From Isoetes taiwanensis (taxonomy: Eukaryota > Streptophyta > Lycopodiopsida > Isoetales > Isoetaceae), in assembly GCA_021234155.1 (NCBI GenBank), contig JAJEKV010000001.1, positions 24,665,189-24,729,188 of the forward strand: a stretch of 64,000 nucleotides of DNA, in the 5' to 3' direction. The position numbers were made by a program, and so were the translations under genes. This document shows, one piece after another, positions 24,340 to 35,700 of this stretch (its first letter is position 1; every line of letters starts with the position of its first letter). Under the pieces are notes generated by a model. That model worked only from the letters and a program-made list of their open reading frames with translations. It did no database searches and was not told where the DNA came from.

Positions 24340-24990
24340 ATAATCAGGACACGTGTTAGTTATTCTTTTAGCAAACCTGTTGTTGCAGTTGTTGCTATGC
24401 TTTGGGGTGAGCACTTATGTTTTTAATTCTGCCCTTAATCCACATTTTGCTACGATGTGATCGCAACCGTTCAAGTGGCAAGGATCCATGGCTGAAATAG
24501 CATGGGCGGTCTTTACGTTGACGAATGGCGCAGACCAGTTTGTGGCCCAATCAAAGAGCCATCCGCCTAATTGAATGACTAGGTTTGCAGCGGTTCAAAA
24601 GATCCAAAGGAAAAAATACAAGTTGGGCCATGGACGCGAGGAGATGACAAGGATATGGACGTCAAGGAAGGGGACACGTCACGGGACAAATTAGCATGGA
24701 AAACCCGTGATCTCAGCGGCAGGCAGGTTGTCACGTAGTGGCTGTTCACGGGAAGGATGGGGCGTCTACATTCTGACTCGTAAGGCCCTGAGACGCAGCA
24801 TTCTGACGCAGATACGGCCCGCGGCCTTCTGGCTCCATTCAAACCAAGCTGGGCGCCTGGCGAGCTAAGTTTGTGGGCATTTTTTAAATAGAGTGTGTTT
24901 CTTTCAACCAGCATTTCCGTGCATCTAGAAGCCTGTATTCTTTGCCTCCCCCCTGCCCTTTGCTTATGCACATTTTATGTCAGCCTTGTT
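24340..24990 (+). promoter_or_regulatory. Promoter-like GC-richer block with ACGT elements
   Basis: GACACGTGTTAG (24351) contains a perfect G-box; GACACGTCACGG (24671) and GTCACGTAGTG (24730) are further ACGT-core elements of the kind bound by plant bZIP factors. A TATA-like TTTTTAAATAGAG lies at about 24880, followed by a C/T-rich stretch near 24940. The orientation is inferred from that order. No coding region follows, so it may drive a non-coding transcript or be a transposon promoter. Confidence 0.3.
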
Positions 24991-25916
24991 TCCTTACACT
25001 TCTGTTTTTGTTGCCTCTATTTGCCTTACCTTGTACCTTTGTTCAGTTGTCACATGGATATTGCTCCTTAAAGTGAACATTTGGTTCTAGAGAGTATCTC
25101 TATGTAATATTTTGAACTCTACTTAGAGACACTAAGCAAGTGCCAAATCCTTAGTTACTTGGCTCATAAAAAAAATCTTCTTATGTCCTACTTCGTCAGT
25201 ATATTGTACCTTTTATTCACTCAAATGTGATCAGCTTGTTGCACCCTCCTCCTCCATATTCAAACATGGTTTAGGTTTATCCCACATGAAACTTAGAGAA
25301 GCGACTATAAAATATCTTACAAGTTGGAAAAGTTCCTACACCTTTTCTAACCATGAGCACCTAAACATTCAATCATAAGGAATTCATGATTTCTAGGCTG
25401 AAAACATTTGAAGATTGGATATGTGTAAATGAATCATACTACTTCTGCCAGTGGGCTTCAAAGAGTGAATCTTGATGGATATGAAAATCTTGAGGCGTGC
25501 CTTATAAGGTTCGGGACTCCCCCTTAACACAAACCATTAACATTAATTAACACAAACCATTGGGTCCAACACATTTAAATTAAAATCCCCCTTAAACCCC
25601 CTTTAATTTGGGTGCATATTCACAGGGGGGGTGACTCCAAGCAACGAGAGCTGTTGGATAGGCATATTCACCCCTTATTCCTTAATCTACACCGTACACA
25701 AAGTTCCTCGTTTGTGGGGTATGGATGTACAGAATTTTTTATACTGTATAACAAGATTTGCAAAATACTATAAGGGGCACATCAAATATTGAAAAGAATG
25801 TCAAGCAAAATGCCTTTGTTCATACCTGCAAGGAAAAATGAATTTACTGTCACAAATCATGACACTGAATCTAGCAAAGAAATGAGATTTTATAAAAATT
25901 TCAAAGTTCACCGTTA
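24991..25916. other. Non-coding stretch with a small local repeat
   Basis: AACACAAACCATT occurs twice near 25530-25560 around a short palindromic AT stretch. Otherwise nothing recognised. Confidence 0.4.
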
Positions 25917-26500
25917 AAACAACCTTCTTGCTAACTTTCTACATACTTTAGATTTCAAACAACAAACAAGACATCCATTCTCGAAATTGATAAGATCTTC
26001 CTGATTTTTTATGCAGCAGATATAAGATTCATTAATGATAGGCAATATGAACTGGAAAAAGTCCCTCGTCCCAGCAGAGCTTGAGGATAGACTTACCCTT
26101 GCAAAAATCAAATTCCAGGAAAACGAGCTCAACCCCATAGTTCAGAGAAAGACAGGGTACCTGGCCACTGCAATGAACTGAATCACAAACACACAAGCTC
26201 AAGCTCAGCATTGCTGATAAATCACGGATCTGAGAAGAAAACGCTCCTGAGGACGAAGAGCAATGCCCAGGTACACTTGTTATGATCCACAAAACCCCAG
26301 GTCTGAACGAAAAATCGAAGTTAGAAGTTGAAAATCGAGCTACATTTGCAAATGTTTGTGCAGCAGCTCTTGCCGGATGAGAATCTTAAGCTCTGGTCGT
26401 AAGTACTGGCCTGTAAAATCAGAAAGGGAAGGCTCATGCAAAGGGGCAAGGTTATGGCGCCATCATCGATTCCACAAACCCTAACCGTGTCCTAATTCCG
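25917..26500 (-). other. Possible spliced 5' region of an unidentified transcript
   Basis: Reading minus, a telo-box-type AACCCTAA context at 26472 is followed by an acceptor-like CTGATTTTACAG (about 26411) and a strong donor-like CAAGGGTAAGT (about 26100). An acceptor-like TTTTTCCAG follows near 26056. The last segment is open for 46 codons and contains NFENGCLVCC, faintly like the GCxCC metal site of CobW-type GTPases but with an extra residue. Nothing here is enough to name a gene. Confidence 0.2.
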
Positions 26501-26522
26501 GCTGTCTCGAATTTCATGAGAA

Positions 26523-26587
26523 AAGGGCTTTCATTATAAGCCCTTGGATCTTTTTGGATTAAAAGAGGGCTTTCTTTGTAAGCCCTC
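26523..26587. repeat. Twin hairpins with a covarying pair
   Basis: AAGGGCTT (26523-26530) pairs with AAGCCCTT (26538-26545). Then GAGGGCTT (26565-26572) pairs with AAGCCCTC (26580-26587). The two hairpins are related copies, and the one base that differs in the left arm is matched by the complementary change in the right arm. Confidence 0.6.
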
Positions 26588-26690
26588 TGATCTTAACCAT
26601 TGAGGAGCATGAAACAAAAATTGCACAAATTTCATGCAAAAACTTGGTGCACTCTAGATATACTGATTAGTATGCCTCGTGCAATGCGCC

Positions 26691-29030
26691 CATGAAATCA
26701 TATGAAAACCATGCCAAAAAGCGTATAAAATCACAAAAAAACCCCCTGTTATAATGCTAGATATTGGAACCAAACTAATATTCCCACTATATATATGCAT
26801 TTTGAACCGTCCCATGTCTTTGGTGGCAAATACTTTATAGGTGTTTCAAATAAGTTGGTCCATAAGATGGATCCTCGTGTCACATATCTCTACCCTCTAT
26901 GCTTGCGAAAGGGTTGGGACTATTGGGCTATGCTTCTTTTTGTGTGACTGGCTTCAGACCACATGGTCTTGGTTGTTGGGCCTCTTGTCAGCAAATTCTT
27001 CTTGCTTTTTACCTCAATGCATGATTGCATGGTTCAAATTGTGCAAGCAAGCTTTTCATTTTGCATCTTGCTGGCTGTTGTAGTCCACTTGGAAAAGGAG
27101 GATATTGCCCATCTTTAAGGGCACTGACATCACCCATGAATGGGTTCTTCATAAGGCTAAATTGTTTGGCTTATAATTTCTCTTCTATTAATCAAGAGAA
27201 GAAAGGTATGATTTAGGAAGTTCATCATTAGATATAGTCTTATGCATAGATGTATAGTCTTATGCATTGTTTAAATTTGGTTTTTCCGGGGTTCCGAAAA
27301 CTTTCTAGAATTTTTTTTCAGATTATTTTTCTAAGGTTGAGAAGCTTTTAGCAGCCCGAAAAATTTATAGGTGTTCCAAAAATCGGGTTTGTGGTTTTGT
27401 CATATGATTTTCAAACTAGGTTTTGAGATTGCCTTATCGATTCCTTTCTCGGATGCCTTCATCCTTTCTGCAGCTATCGATGCATGCATATTGGCTACTT
27501 CGATGCATGCGTTATTCATAGTCTGCTTCGAAAATTTCCACCAGTCTGTGTAACAAATGGTATTTTGCAGTTTGGAGTGGATGGATCCGCCTATACATTG
27601 CAATTCCGGCCATTGCCTTGGCTTGCAAGCTGCCGCAATGGATATTGAGAGTCCAACAAGATGCCGAAATGGATATTTTGCATATGAGGGTTCATATTTT
27701 GTGGAGCTTATGGAGAAATGAATCACTTCCAGAGATCCAGAGGTGAGGCTTTGATTTTAATCAGGGACAACATCTCTTAATAAAATTTTCAATATTCTTA
27801 AGCTTTGATATTCTGCGTTAAAAGGTATGAATATCCGGCCTAGATAGGACGTAGAACAGAAATAGGAATTTTGCTTCTGTGTGCCTCGAAATTCTATGGT
27901 TGTTTCAAGTTTTCCTCTTGAATTATTTGTCTGCTTTTTTTACTTCGATTTTCTTAGGTTTGAACAAGCCCTAGCAGATCGTGTATTACCTCACCTCTAT
28001 ATATCACATGTATTAATTTTGTTGTGTTTTCTGAATCCTTTACTTTATGCAATTGTTTTTGGAGAGAGCCCACGTGCATGTTGAATGCATCTCAATAGAT
28101 AGCATTTTGCTATTCTCACCTCTCCCGATCTTTAATCATTTGTATTTTAACTCAGAGATTGCGGTGCATTATATGGTGACTCTTTTTCCAGTTACCTACA
28201 TGTGGAGCAGATCATCTAGCCCTGGTACTTGGTATGAGCTCTAGGTTCTTTTGTGAAGAGACCTGTCTATTTAATCGTACTTTTTTTTGTCTTAGGTATA
28301 TAGTATGTGCTCTTTATGTTATTTTATGTTGTGTAATTCATTTGCATACTATATTTGCATATGATCAAGCTCATATTGTATCTTATTCACATGTTTTATC
28401 AGGTGTCTAAGAAATATTATGCATGCATATATGTTCTGCTTTAGTATAAACTAGCAGAGGTGCACATTGGTATTTTTAATCCATGAACTAGACAGATTCT
28501 TTCTAAAGCTTTATATACGGTAATGTGCCATTGAAATGTGGTGTGAATTTTAGCAAGCTTAATTAGTGCATTACCTAAATATTTCTGTTGCAGAGAATAT
28601 GAGGGCAGTACTGCATCTCTTATATTCTGTTATAAACATTACTCCATTGGAGTTGGCGTCAAGTTGAAGGCATATCCAGGTAACTCGGGCAAATTAAGAC
28701 ATGTGGCAAATATGTTCACAATAGTTGGTTAGTGTAATTTCTAGCATTGTAGATATTTAAACAATAGATAGCAAAATACTGTCATTGCCCACTAGCTTTA
28801 TGTAATAGCCATAAAATGGCACATGAAGTTGCAGTAAAATGGACAATTAGTTTCAGAACTTCAGTGGCCTTTTTGCCGAACTCCAGCATTTTAGATCTCT
28901 TATATATAGTTTTTTCTCTGATATTGGAGTGTAGGAAGGGCATGCTGAAGCCAAATGCATGTGACAATTACTTAATTTATATCCATGCAATACAAAGCAG
29001 CTCATTCGTTGGATTTTTGAGCTAGGTTAG
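26691..29030. other. Non-coding stretch, no gene seen
   Basis: Short open frames near 26841-27083 and 27371-27553 show no domain. T-rich stretches on the plus strand resemble introns, but no exon chain can be built. Confidence 0.35.
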
Positions 29031-29577
29031 ATAATGATTTAGAAGCTTGTGGAAGGGGAAGTGTTGGGGCTTACTGTAAGGTTAAATACTGATTTAGAAG
29101 CTTGCAGAACGGATAAGACTGGATAATTTCTTGAAGCTTGCAGAATAGGAAGTGCCGGATCGAGTTCTCCATATGCATAAAGAAGGCACTTTGAAATAAG
29201 GTGACTAGGTTATAAATGTAGATAATATGCTAACCTTTTTGTTCATGAACAACTCATTGCTCACCAGCAAATAAGTGTAAAGAACTTAAAATATGGTGAG
29301 TAGGTTACAAATGTAGAAGGTCTGCTACCCTTTTTCTTCATTCAGAACTTATTGCTCACTTGCATAAGCGTGTGAAGGTTAAGGCTTCAACGTTTTGCAA
29401 TAAGAAGAATGGAAACTAAGCATTATGTACATGATCTGATTTCCTTCAAGGTTTGCAGCTTTAACAAGTCATGGACCAGGTTTTTACATGGGGATAAGCG
29501 CATGCGTGATTTCCTTCAAGGTTTGCAGCTTTAACAAGTCCTCGACCAGGTTTTTACATGGGAATAAGCGCATGCGT
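29030..29577. repeat. Three successive small tandem duplications
   Basis: Around 29035-29160 a GATTTAGAAGCTTG unit recurs about every 55 bases. Around 29196-29370 a unit with GTGAGTAGGTTACAAATGTAG-like sequence recurs after about 95 bases. At 29437-29576 a 70-bp unit (TGATTTCCTTCAAGGTTTGC) is present twice with only a few differences. Confidence 0.8.
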
Positions 29578-29768
29578 GAAGTTTAACATTTGAGGATTTG
29601 TCCTTGGAGCCAGCATTGGGTTTCAAATAATGTAAGTAATGCATGATTTAAATCCTACTTTAGAACACCAAAATTATTAGGAAGCTTATTGGGCTGTTTT
29701 TACCATTATTTGTGCCATAGTCACGTTGTCAAGATTAAACGACGAGCTTTTCTTTGATCTCTCTGCAG

Positions 29769-29904
29769 AATAGATTGTCTGAGTATCCCTCCTTCGCTTT
29801 CCATCATTTTCTACCGCTTCAAAAATTCGTTCTCATCTGTGGCTAGCAGCAGTAAAGCTTCATCGACCAAACTTCAGACGCACACCTCATCAAGCAGTGA
29901 ACAG
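29769..29904 (+). other. Candidate Ser-rich exon
   Basis: An open segment lies between CTCTGCAG and a GTGATT donor-like site. One frame reads a Ser/Thr-rich stretch (SSVASSSKASSTKLQ) of transit-peptide-like composition. It lies 3 kb upstream of the PPR gene on the same strand, and that PPR reading frame lacks an N-terminal targeting region. A link between the two is only a guess. Confidence 0.2.
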
Positions 29905-32020
29905 GTGATTCTTTAACATTTTTTTTGGAAATCTCTGATTTTTGTATCTCCGCTTGCAGACTGCCTCAATCCCTTGCAAACAACACTTCCGATAATATTA
30001 GCGTTAGAAACTTAGTTGCTTCAGCTTGATTTTCCTGCAGTGAGCATGAATGGGCTGGGTTTGAACAGTGAAGCGTGAATCGATTGTGTAGCCTTCCACT
30101 TTGAGGTATGAATTTCTTCCGCTAAAGGGCTTCCCCATTTTTGCATCAGTAGAGAAGCAACGGCAACAGAAGTTTTTGATTGGCTTCAACATGACTCAAT
30201 TTTCCAACGTCTTTTCTCTTTTATTGTACTTTCGGTGTTTGAAACCTGATTTCGTTACTTGCTTGTAGTCGTTAGAGCCCATATAGCAATGTTCTGGAGC
30301 TTCACCAGGCTAGAGCTTCAGGTAAAATGCTTTTTGCAACCACATTATGTGGTGTTGCATTGTCACAACAATAAGTCTGTCTATGAAAATTTACTGGGCA
30401 GATTTTTATGCTGCCTCACAGCCCTCTTTTTTTTATAAATAGAGATCTTGCCATTTTTCTGAGCATAACCATAACCATGAAGGGCATTTACCATGTTTAT
30501 TTTAGAGACTGAAATTTATGACATGCTGGAAGCAGTTTCAATTCTGAGTATTTTAGTTCTTCTCATGTATCTTATGCAGACAAAGTTTGCTCCATGGCTT
30601 TATGCTTTTGTGACTATCCAGCATTCTCCGATTGTTAACATACAAGATGTATACACAGTGGTGTAGGTATTTTAATTAGACATCATAGTTAAGATGTACC
30701 AATAACCAGGCTTTAAAAAATCACTGCCACTTTGATGTTACTAAATATTTACTGTTACTATGTGTCAATAACCAGGCTGCTTTTCTCTTCTTGGCATTTG
30801 ATTTTCCATGCTATCCATCTATCTTTAGAGCTATGACTGTTGGTAAACTAGCTCTGCAACATATTCCTTGCCCATGGCTGGTTATTCTCTTGCCCATGTA
30901 AAATCTTAATATTCCAATGAATTCCATTCTCTTGCCTGCTGTTAGAACTTAATTTGTGCTAAATGTAATAGTAAATGAATGGAGCTCTATAGGAATTCGT
31001 TAGCTTATATAATTGTTGGTTGTGTAGATTTTTTTCTCTTATTTTTTAATTATTTTTTTCCTTTACCTATTACTGGATTGGAACAATTTACCAGGTTGCT
31101 ACTAGGCGAGGCCTTGATAATATGAGCACTCATATGAGGACAGTCACACACAATTTTACCATGTATTTTACAATAAATCAGATAATCTTGAATTGTGTTC
31201 ATATACATGTTGAAGCACACAAAATACTAAATAGTACAAGGCCTGTGAAAACCAATAGATTTACACCATACATGTGAAGTATATCATGTGAATTTTGATA
31301 ATTCTAGCTTTTTGTTTCTAGATGCATTTTATGTTTTAAAAGAGAACTAACCTTTCACCTCTTCTAACTCCAAATGTATAGAGTTACCAATTTCATACAC
31401 CCATATGAGTTCGATGGTGAATTAAGATGTTTCAGTTTCCTTCTCGCCTTCATACTTGGTGGTCGTCAACTTTTATAGCCCCCTATTTTCAATTTTGAAA
31501 TAATTTTTTCCAACTTGCATACCTATGTGACCTTTGAACAACATTGACAAGCATCTTCAACTTCGAATATAATTTCATGCATCACAATGCGACATCACAT
31601 AAATATCATCTCACAGGGCGACCATTTAAGAATTACGAAGAGTCCATTCTTGCATAGTTTTTTAGGGTTTCTTCGTCTCACACTTTTCTTAACGACGGAA
31701 TTGAAATGATGATTCATCATTTCGGTCTTCACTGCTAGACCATGCCCTTGCATAATTGGTATCGTACTGGCAAAATCAATTGGTGCATTCAAGAGTGCCA
31801 GTTTATACTTCTATTTCATTTGCTTCTTCTACATCCTGTAGGGCTCAAGGTCACATTAAGTTGAAGATTCCTATATCAAAATTTTATCCAATCTAGCAAA
31901 AGTAAATTCATCTGACCACTAATCATCTCACAGCAGTTGTAGATCAATCTCCAACCATAAAAATAATTGCAACATTTCCTAGCCAACAACCAAACAACCA
32001 CCCCTCCCCTTCAAATCGTT
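29905..32020. other. Non-coding stretch, no gene seen
   Basis: AT-rich; a few T-rich tracts; no recognised feature before the Helitron-like end at 32027. Confidence 0.4.
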
Positions 32021-32026
32021 ACTAAA

Positions 32027-32054
32027 GCCCGGCAACGCCGGGCACCATAACTAG
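32027..32054 (+). mobile_element. Helitron-type 3' terminus
   Basis: GCCCGGC (32027-32033), loop AAC, GCCGGGC (32037-32043) form a perfect 7-bp GC stem. ACCATAA and CTAG then end at 32054, next to a T at 32055. A GC-rich hairpin about ten bases upstream of CTRR, with insertion before T, is the standard Helitron 3' end. The 5' TC end was not located, so the element length is unknown. Confidence 0.6.
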
Positions 32055-32055
32055 T

Positions 32056-32800
32056 TTAAACAAATAATAAAATAAAAGAATTGAAGAAAGGAAATTTACA
32101 AAAACGTAGAAGAATATATGGTTGATCAAAAAAGGGGCGTATAAGGATTTATCTCTTTCATTTTTGTATAAGGTAGGAACCAAAACTTTGAATATTAAAA
32201 AGCTATACAAAAAATTGACATAGTAGAATCAATGCAATATTCGGCTGCTATTACAAACTCCTTACAAACTCTCTCATGAATCTTCTATCTACGAATCAAT
32301 GCGAAATTGAAGCAACCGAGCAGAGAGTAATTCTCTGAGCCGGTCGCCATAAAATAACAAAAGAAAAGTGCATGAAGGCTAGTGTCCAATAGCAGGGTTT
32401 CAGTGTTGGAGCAGGGCCGACCCCTTCGATATGCAACCACAGTTGTCTGCCTTATCCAGTCTCTACAAATTGCAAGCTATCTTTCTTTTTTAGAACCATT
32501 GCAAAAAAAGCCATCCAAAATACCCAGAAATAAAAATACGACCTTCAAATGCAATTAAAATGCTCAAACATGACAAAATATATGGTTTTGCATATAATAT
32601 GCGCTAGGAATCATGTGAGAAAATCCCTCCGGCAATAGATATTCCAAATTTAATAGTGACAGAATCTAAGAGTTTGCACCAATATGTTGCAATAAAGTTT
32701 TGCTATTTTAGGTATGGCACTTTTTGATCCAAAAATAGATGGTATGGTATAGGAATTGAACCGATAATAAGAATGGATCAAAAATGCCCAGACCACATAA
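32056..32800. other. Upstream region of the PPR gene, no gene seen
   Basis: AT-rich. An in-frame TAA at 32798 closes the PPR frame upstream. No clear TATA box or first exon could be picked out. Confidence 0.4.
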
Positions 32801-32878
32801 ATCAATCTCCCCTGGTTATATTCAGCTACGCATTCGCAAGCCATAGCAATCAAGTGGAATAGCAAATTTGGAAGCCAG

Positions 32879-34396
32879 ATGCCAGAGAAAATTGAAGCAG
32901 GTATTCTTTCTGGCCACTTGAAGCCCGAGGCGCATGGATTAGATGTATATTCATACACCGCTGCGCTCAACACCCTCTCAAAATCTGGCAAGTATAAAAA
33001 GGCTATCGTAATGTTTAATTCAATGCATAAAATAGGCATTACTCCAAATGTTGTCACTTATAACGTAATGCTTGATATGTATAAGCGGAAAGGAGGATGT
33101 TGGAAAAATATCCTTGCACTTTTTGCAGAAATGCAAGACAAAAAAATTCTTCCAGATAGGTACAGTTATAATACAATGATTAGTGCATGTTCAAGGATGG
33201 GGCTCTATTTGGAAGCTTTAGATTTTAAGAACACTATGCTGAGGAAGGGCATAGTTCCTGATATTTTCACCTATACAGCCCTTCTTTCTGTCTTGGCTAA
33301 ATCTAGGCGCAGTGCTGAAGCTCTGGAAGTTTTTGAGGAGCTGAAGAAATCAGGTATTGTCCCTAACATAATCACTTACAATACTTTGTTAGATATGTAT
33401 AGAAAAATGGGGAAAGTAGAGGAAATTCTGGTACTTTTTAAGGAATTACAGGAATCTAAGTGCATACCAGATAAGATAACATGGAATATCATGGTGAGTT
33501 CTTTTGGAAGAGCTGGTAAGCTTGAACAAGTAGATTGGGTTTTCAGGCAGATAAAGAAGACATGCAGAAACTTGGAAGTGGATACATATAATATTCTGAT
33601 TGATGCTTATGGTCGATGCGGGACATCAGCACATGCAATGAACATCTACAAGGAGATGCTCGAGGCTGGATATCAGCCTAATGTAGCTACTTGCAATGCA
33701 CTCTTGGTTCCTTTTGCAAGAGAGGGCCAATGGCTAGAATGTGAGCATTTGATATATCAAATGAGAGAGAATAATTTAGAACTCAACGAGGCGTGCTACG
33801 CTTCTCTTCTCCACTCATATGCAAATGCTAACCAGATCTCAAAACTAAAAGAGATAGTCAATAGTATTCGCTCTAAGGTGTTCCCCTTAAATGAAATTTT
33901 CTGCAAGACATTTGTTTTAGTCTATACCAAATGTGGTCTTCAAGTGGATGCTGAACTTGCCTTTGAGAATGCAGAACGACATAAATATGTAAATACAACT
34001 ATAATTAATAGCATGATATCACTTTATGTCAAGAAGGGTCTGATGAATAAGGCTTTACACATGTTGAGACATCTAAAGCGACATCGACTCAAGCCAGATC
34101 GTATCACATATAATTTATTGATGGGAATGTATGAAAGGAGTGGTTTGTACTGGATGGTAGGAGAAGTCTTTAGAATAATGAAGGCAGCAGGGGTGATGCC
34201 AGATGCTGCATCATACACTCCTTTGATTCATGCCTATTGCAAACATGGACAATTGAAAGAGGCCTTGTTCATGTTCGAAGAGATGGTGGAGGATGGTTGG
34301 GAGCCTTGCATCCGTACATATAAAACATTGATTAGTTGCTTTGCCAAACTTGGACTTATTGAAGTTGCTTTGGCTATGGCTCATTTAGCCTGTTAA
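32879..34396 (+). CDS. P-class pentatricopeptide repeat (PPR) protein, At5g02860-like
   Basis: A 505-residue, uninterrupted frame made almost wholly of 35-residue PPR motifs. Thirteen complete repeats begin near residues 22, 57, 93, 128, 163, 198, 233, 268, 303, 338, 373, 407 and 442, with a partial one at 477 (landmarks VVTYNVML, IITYNTLL, KITWNIMV, DTYNILID, DRITYNLL). There is no E, DYW or SMR extension, so it is a pure P-type protein. Such proteins bind organellar RNA base by base through positions 5 and 35 of each repeat and stabilise, splice or help translate transcripts. The order and wording of repeats resemble Arabidopsis At5g02860, recalled from knowledge of the family. That protein is about 820 residues, so roughly 270 N-terminal residues including the targeting peptide are missing here. 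The frame is open back to 32801 with no earlier ATG, and CAG precedes the chosen ATG, which could also be a splice acceptor. Either an upstream exon exists or this is a truncated copy. No stop or frameshift lies within. Confidence 0.9.
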   Translation: MPEKIEAGILSGHLKPEAHGLDVYSYTAALNTLSKSGKYKKAIVMFNSMHKIGITPNVVTYNVMLDMYKRKGGCWKNILALFAEMQDKKILPDRYSYNTMISACSRMGLYLEALDFKNTMLRKGIVPDIFTYTALLSVLAKSRRSAEALEVFEELKKSGIVPNIITYNTLLDMYRKMGKVEEILVLFKELQESKCIPDKITWNIMVSSFGRAGKLEQVDWVFRQIKKTCRNLEVDTYNILIDAYGRCGTSAHAMNIYKEMLEAGYQPNVATCNALLVPFAREGQWLECEHLIYQMRENNLELNEACYASLLHSYANANQISKLKEIVNSIRSKVFPLNEIFCKTFVLVYTKCGLQVDAELAFENAERHKYVNTTIINSMISLYVKKGLMNKALHMLRHLKRHRLKPDRITYNLLMGMYERSGLYWMVGEVFRIMKAAGVMPDAASYTPLIHAYCKHGQLKEALFMFEEMVEDGWEPCIRTYKTLISCFAKLGLIEVALAMAHLAC

Positions 34397-35393
34397 AGGG
34401 CCAAATGTAATGGCACGCAACCCTCTATATAATGAAATCAAAAGGCGTATATGTTGGCATTTATAAGATCCTAAGTCCTAAACCGTTCTAACCAAAATAG
34501 AAAAAAGGGAAGAAGAATCTGATTGATGCATTTTTGACGGAGTTTTTAGGTTGTCCGTTTGAATTGTTTGTGAGATGATTAAGAACAAGTTCTTTAATGC
34601 AGCCCTTTTGCATTTACAGAGCCATCAACATCATTTTGCCAGCCCCATATCTAATTTTAGTGTTGCAAAAGCCGACACGATTTGGTAGCAGAATACTTCT
34701 AAATTTTAAATTATGTCTTAACTTTGCAGCTTTAGATTCCTGCTAGCAAAAAGATACATGATGCAGAGGTTGTACTAAAATGCTCTCAAAGTAAGCGAGT
34801 TAACAGCAGCAGCATTATTTAAATGTCCATTGAGACCACTACCCAGCTGCCTTCCATGTAAAGTGCAAAAACCTTCATGTAAGTGCAAAAACCTTAAAGC
34901 ATGGAAACAAGGTCAGGCACTTGAACCTTGCACTCCAAAAAATTTAAAAGCATTATAGTAATGGAGGCACAAGGAGAAGCTTGCCTTTTCTCGTCTTTTC
35001 TAGCTTGTTTTTTGGTATCAAGAATACAGCTCCCTCTTAGATTAGAAGCAGAAAACGAATCTATGGAGGTCTTTTTTGGCTGAGGATAGGCGATACCGAA
35101 AGTGTAATATATGCTCTTTTAAGCCAGGGACTTTTGGAAGTGGCGGGGAATCATTGCGTGTGGATTTCCTGCTTTGGCCACTTTCTCAGCCATTTATCTA
35201 ATCTGTAGTCCTTATATAGTGCTAAAAATGACATGGGAACTTCCACCTATTTTCACCTTCCTTAGGGCAACTCAACAATCTCATCATTATCCTTATTCAC
35301 TTCTTCAAATAAGAGTCGCCATGTTTTCAATAGTACTAATAGTTGCCATGTTTTCATTAGTACTCTTTTGTTCACGTTGTATACAAATACAGG
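34397..35393. other. Downstream region of the PPR gene, no gene seen
   Basis: Contains the presumed 3' untranslated region just after the stop. AAGTGCAAAAACCTT occurs twice in tandem near 34860-34896. Nothing else is recognised. Confidence 0.4.
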
Positions 35394-35433
35394 AAGACTA
35401 TCTTATATTACCTATATGTTGATAATTATAATG

Positions 35434-35482
<49 letters not shown>

Positions 35483-35598
35483 CTAGGTAGGTAGGTAGGT
35501 AGACTATCTTATCTTACCTATATGTTTTGATAATTATCATATTAGATAGATAGATACATACATACATATATACATACACACGCACACACAGATAGATA
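35394..35598. repeat. (GATA)n microsatellite inside a 107-bp duplication
   Basis: GATA units run from 35434 to 35482, followed by TAGG units to 35502. The flank GACTATCTTATATTACCTAT (35396) recurs as GACTATCTTATCTTACCTAT (35502) and is again followed by GATA units. CATA and CACA tracts follow to 35590. Read on the minus strand, these tracts are the 3' tail of the SINE-like element next door. Confidence 0.85.
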
Positions 35599-35700
35599 TT
35601 ATTTTAACATTCACGGGGGCCTTACAGTGGGCCATGGGACGGGTCTCGAATTCGAGACATACATGTTTTAGGACTAGTGTATTACCACTAGACCAAAGGT
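35599..35700 (-). mobile_element. tRNA-derived SINE, second family, with microsatellite tail
   Basis: The minus strand reads TTTGGTCTAGTGGTAATACA (A-box region, very like a tRNA D arm), then CACTAGTCC. A B box follows within GTCTCGAATTCGAGACCC, then GGCCCCCGTGAATGTTAAAATA and a tail of TATC-type repeats. The head-body-tail order is that of a short plant SINE. The end motif resembles the 3' ends of LINE relics at 22.8 and 43.9 kb. Confidence 0.6.

Noticed and set aside
25914-26138. NFENGCLVCC as a CobW-type GTPase metal site
   Set aside because: The motif has an extra residue and no Walker A or other CobW motif is nearby.
26666-26690. ATTAG with a nearby GCCTCGTGCAATGCGCC, like a minus-strand Helitron 3' end
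   Set aside because: The stem does not pair well; only three or four scattered pairs are possible.
32650-33057. 135-codon minus-strand frame
   Set aside because: Overlaps the 5' end of the PPR gene in antisense and has no domain.
35643-35696. A true tRNA gene at the second-family SINE head
   Set aside because: A and B boxes are present but no acceptor or anticodon stem can be folded.
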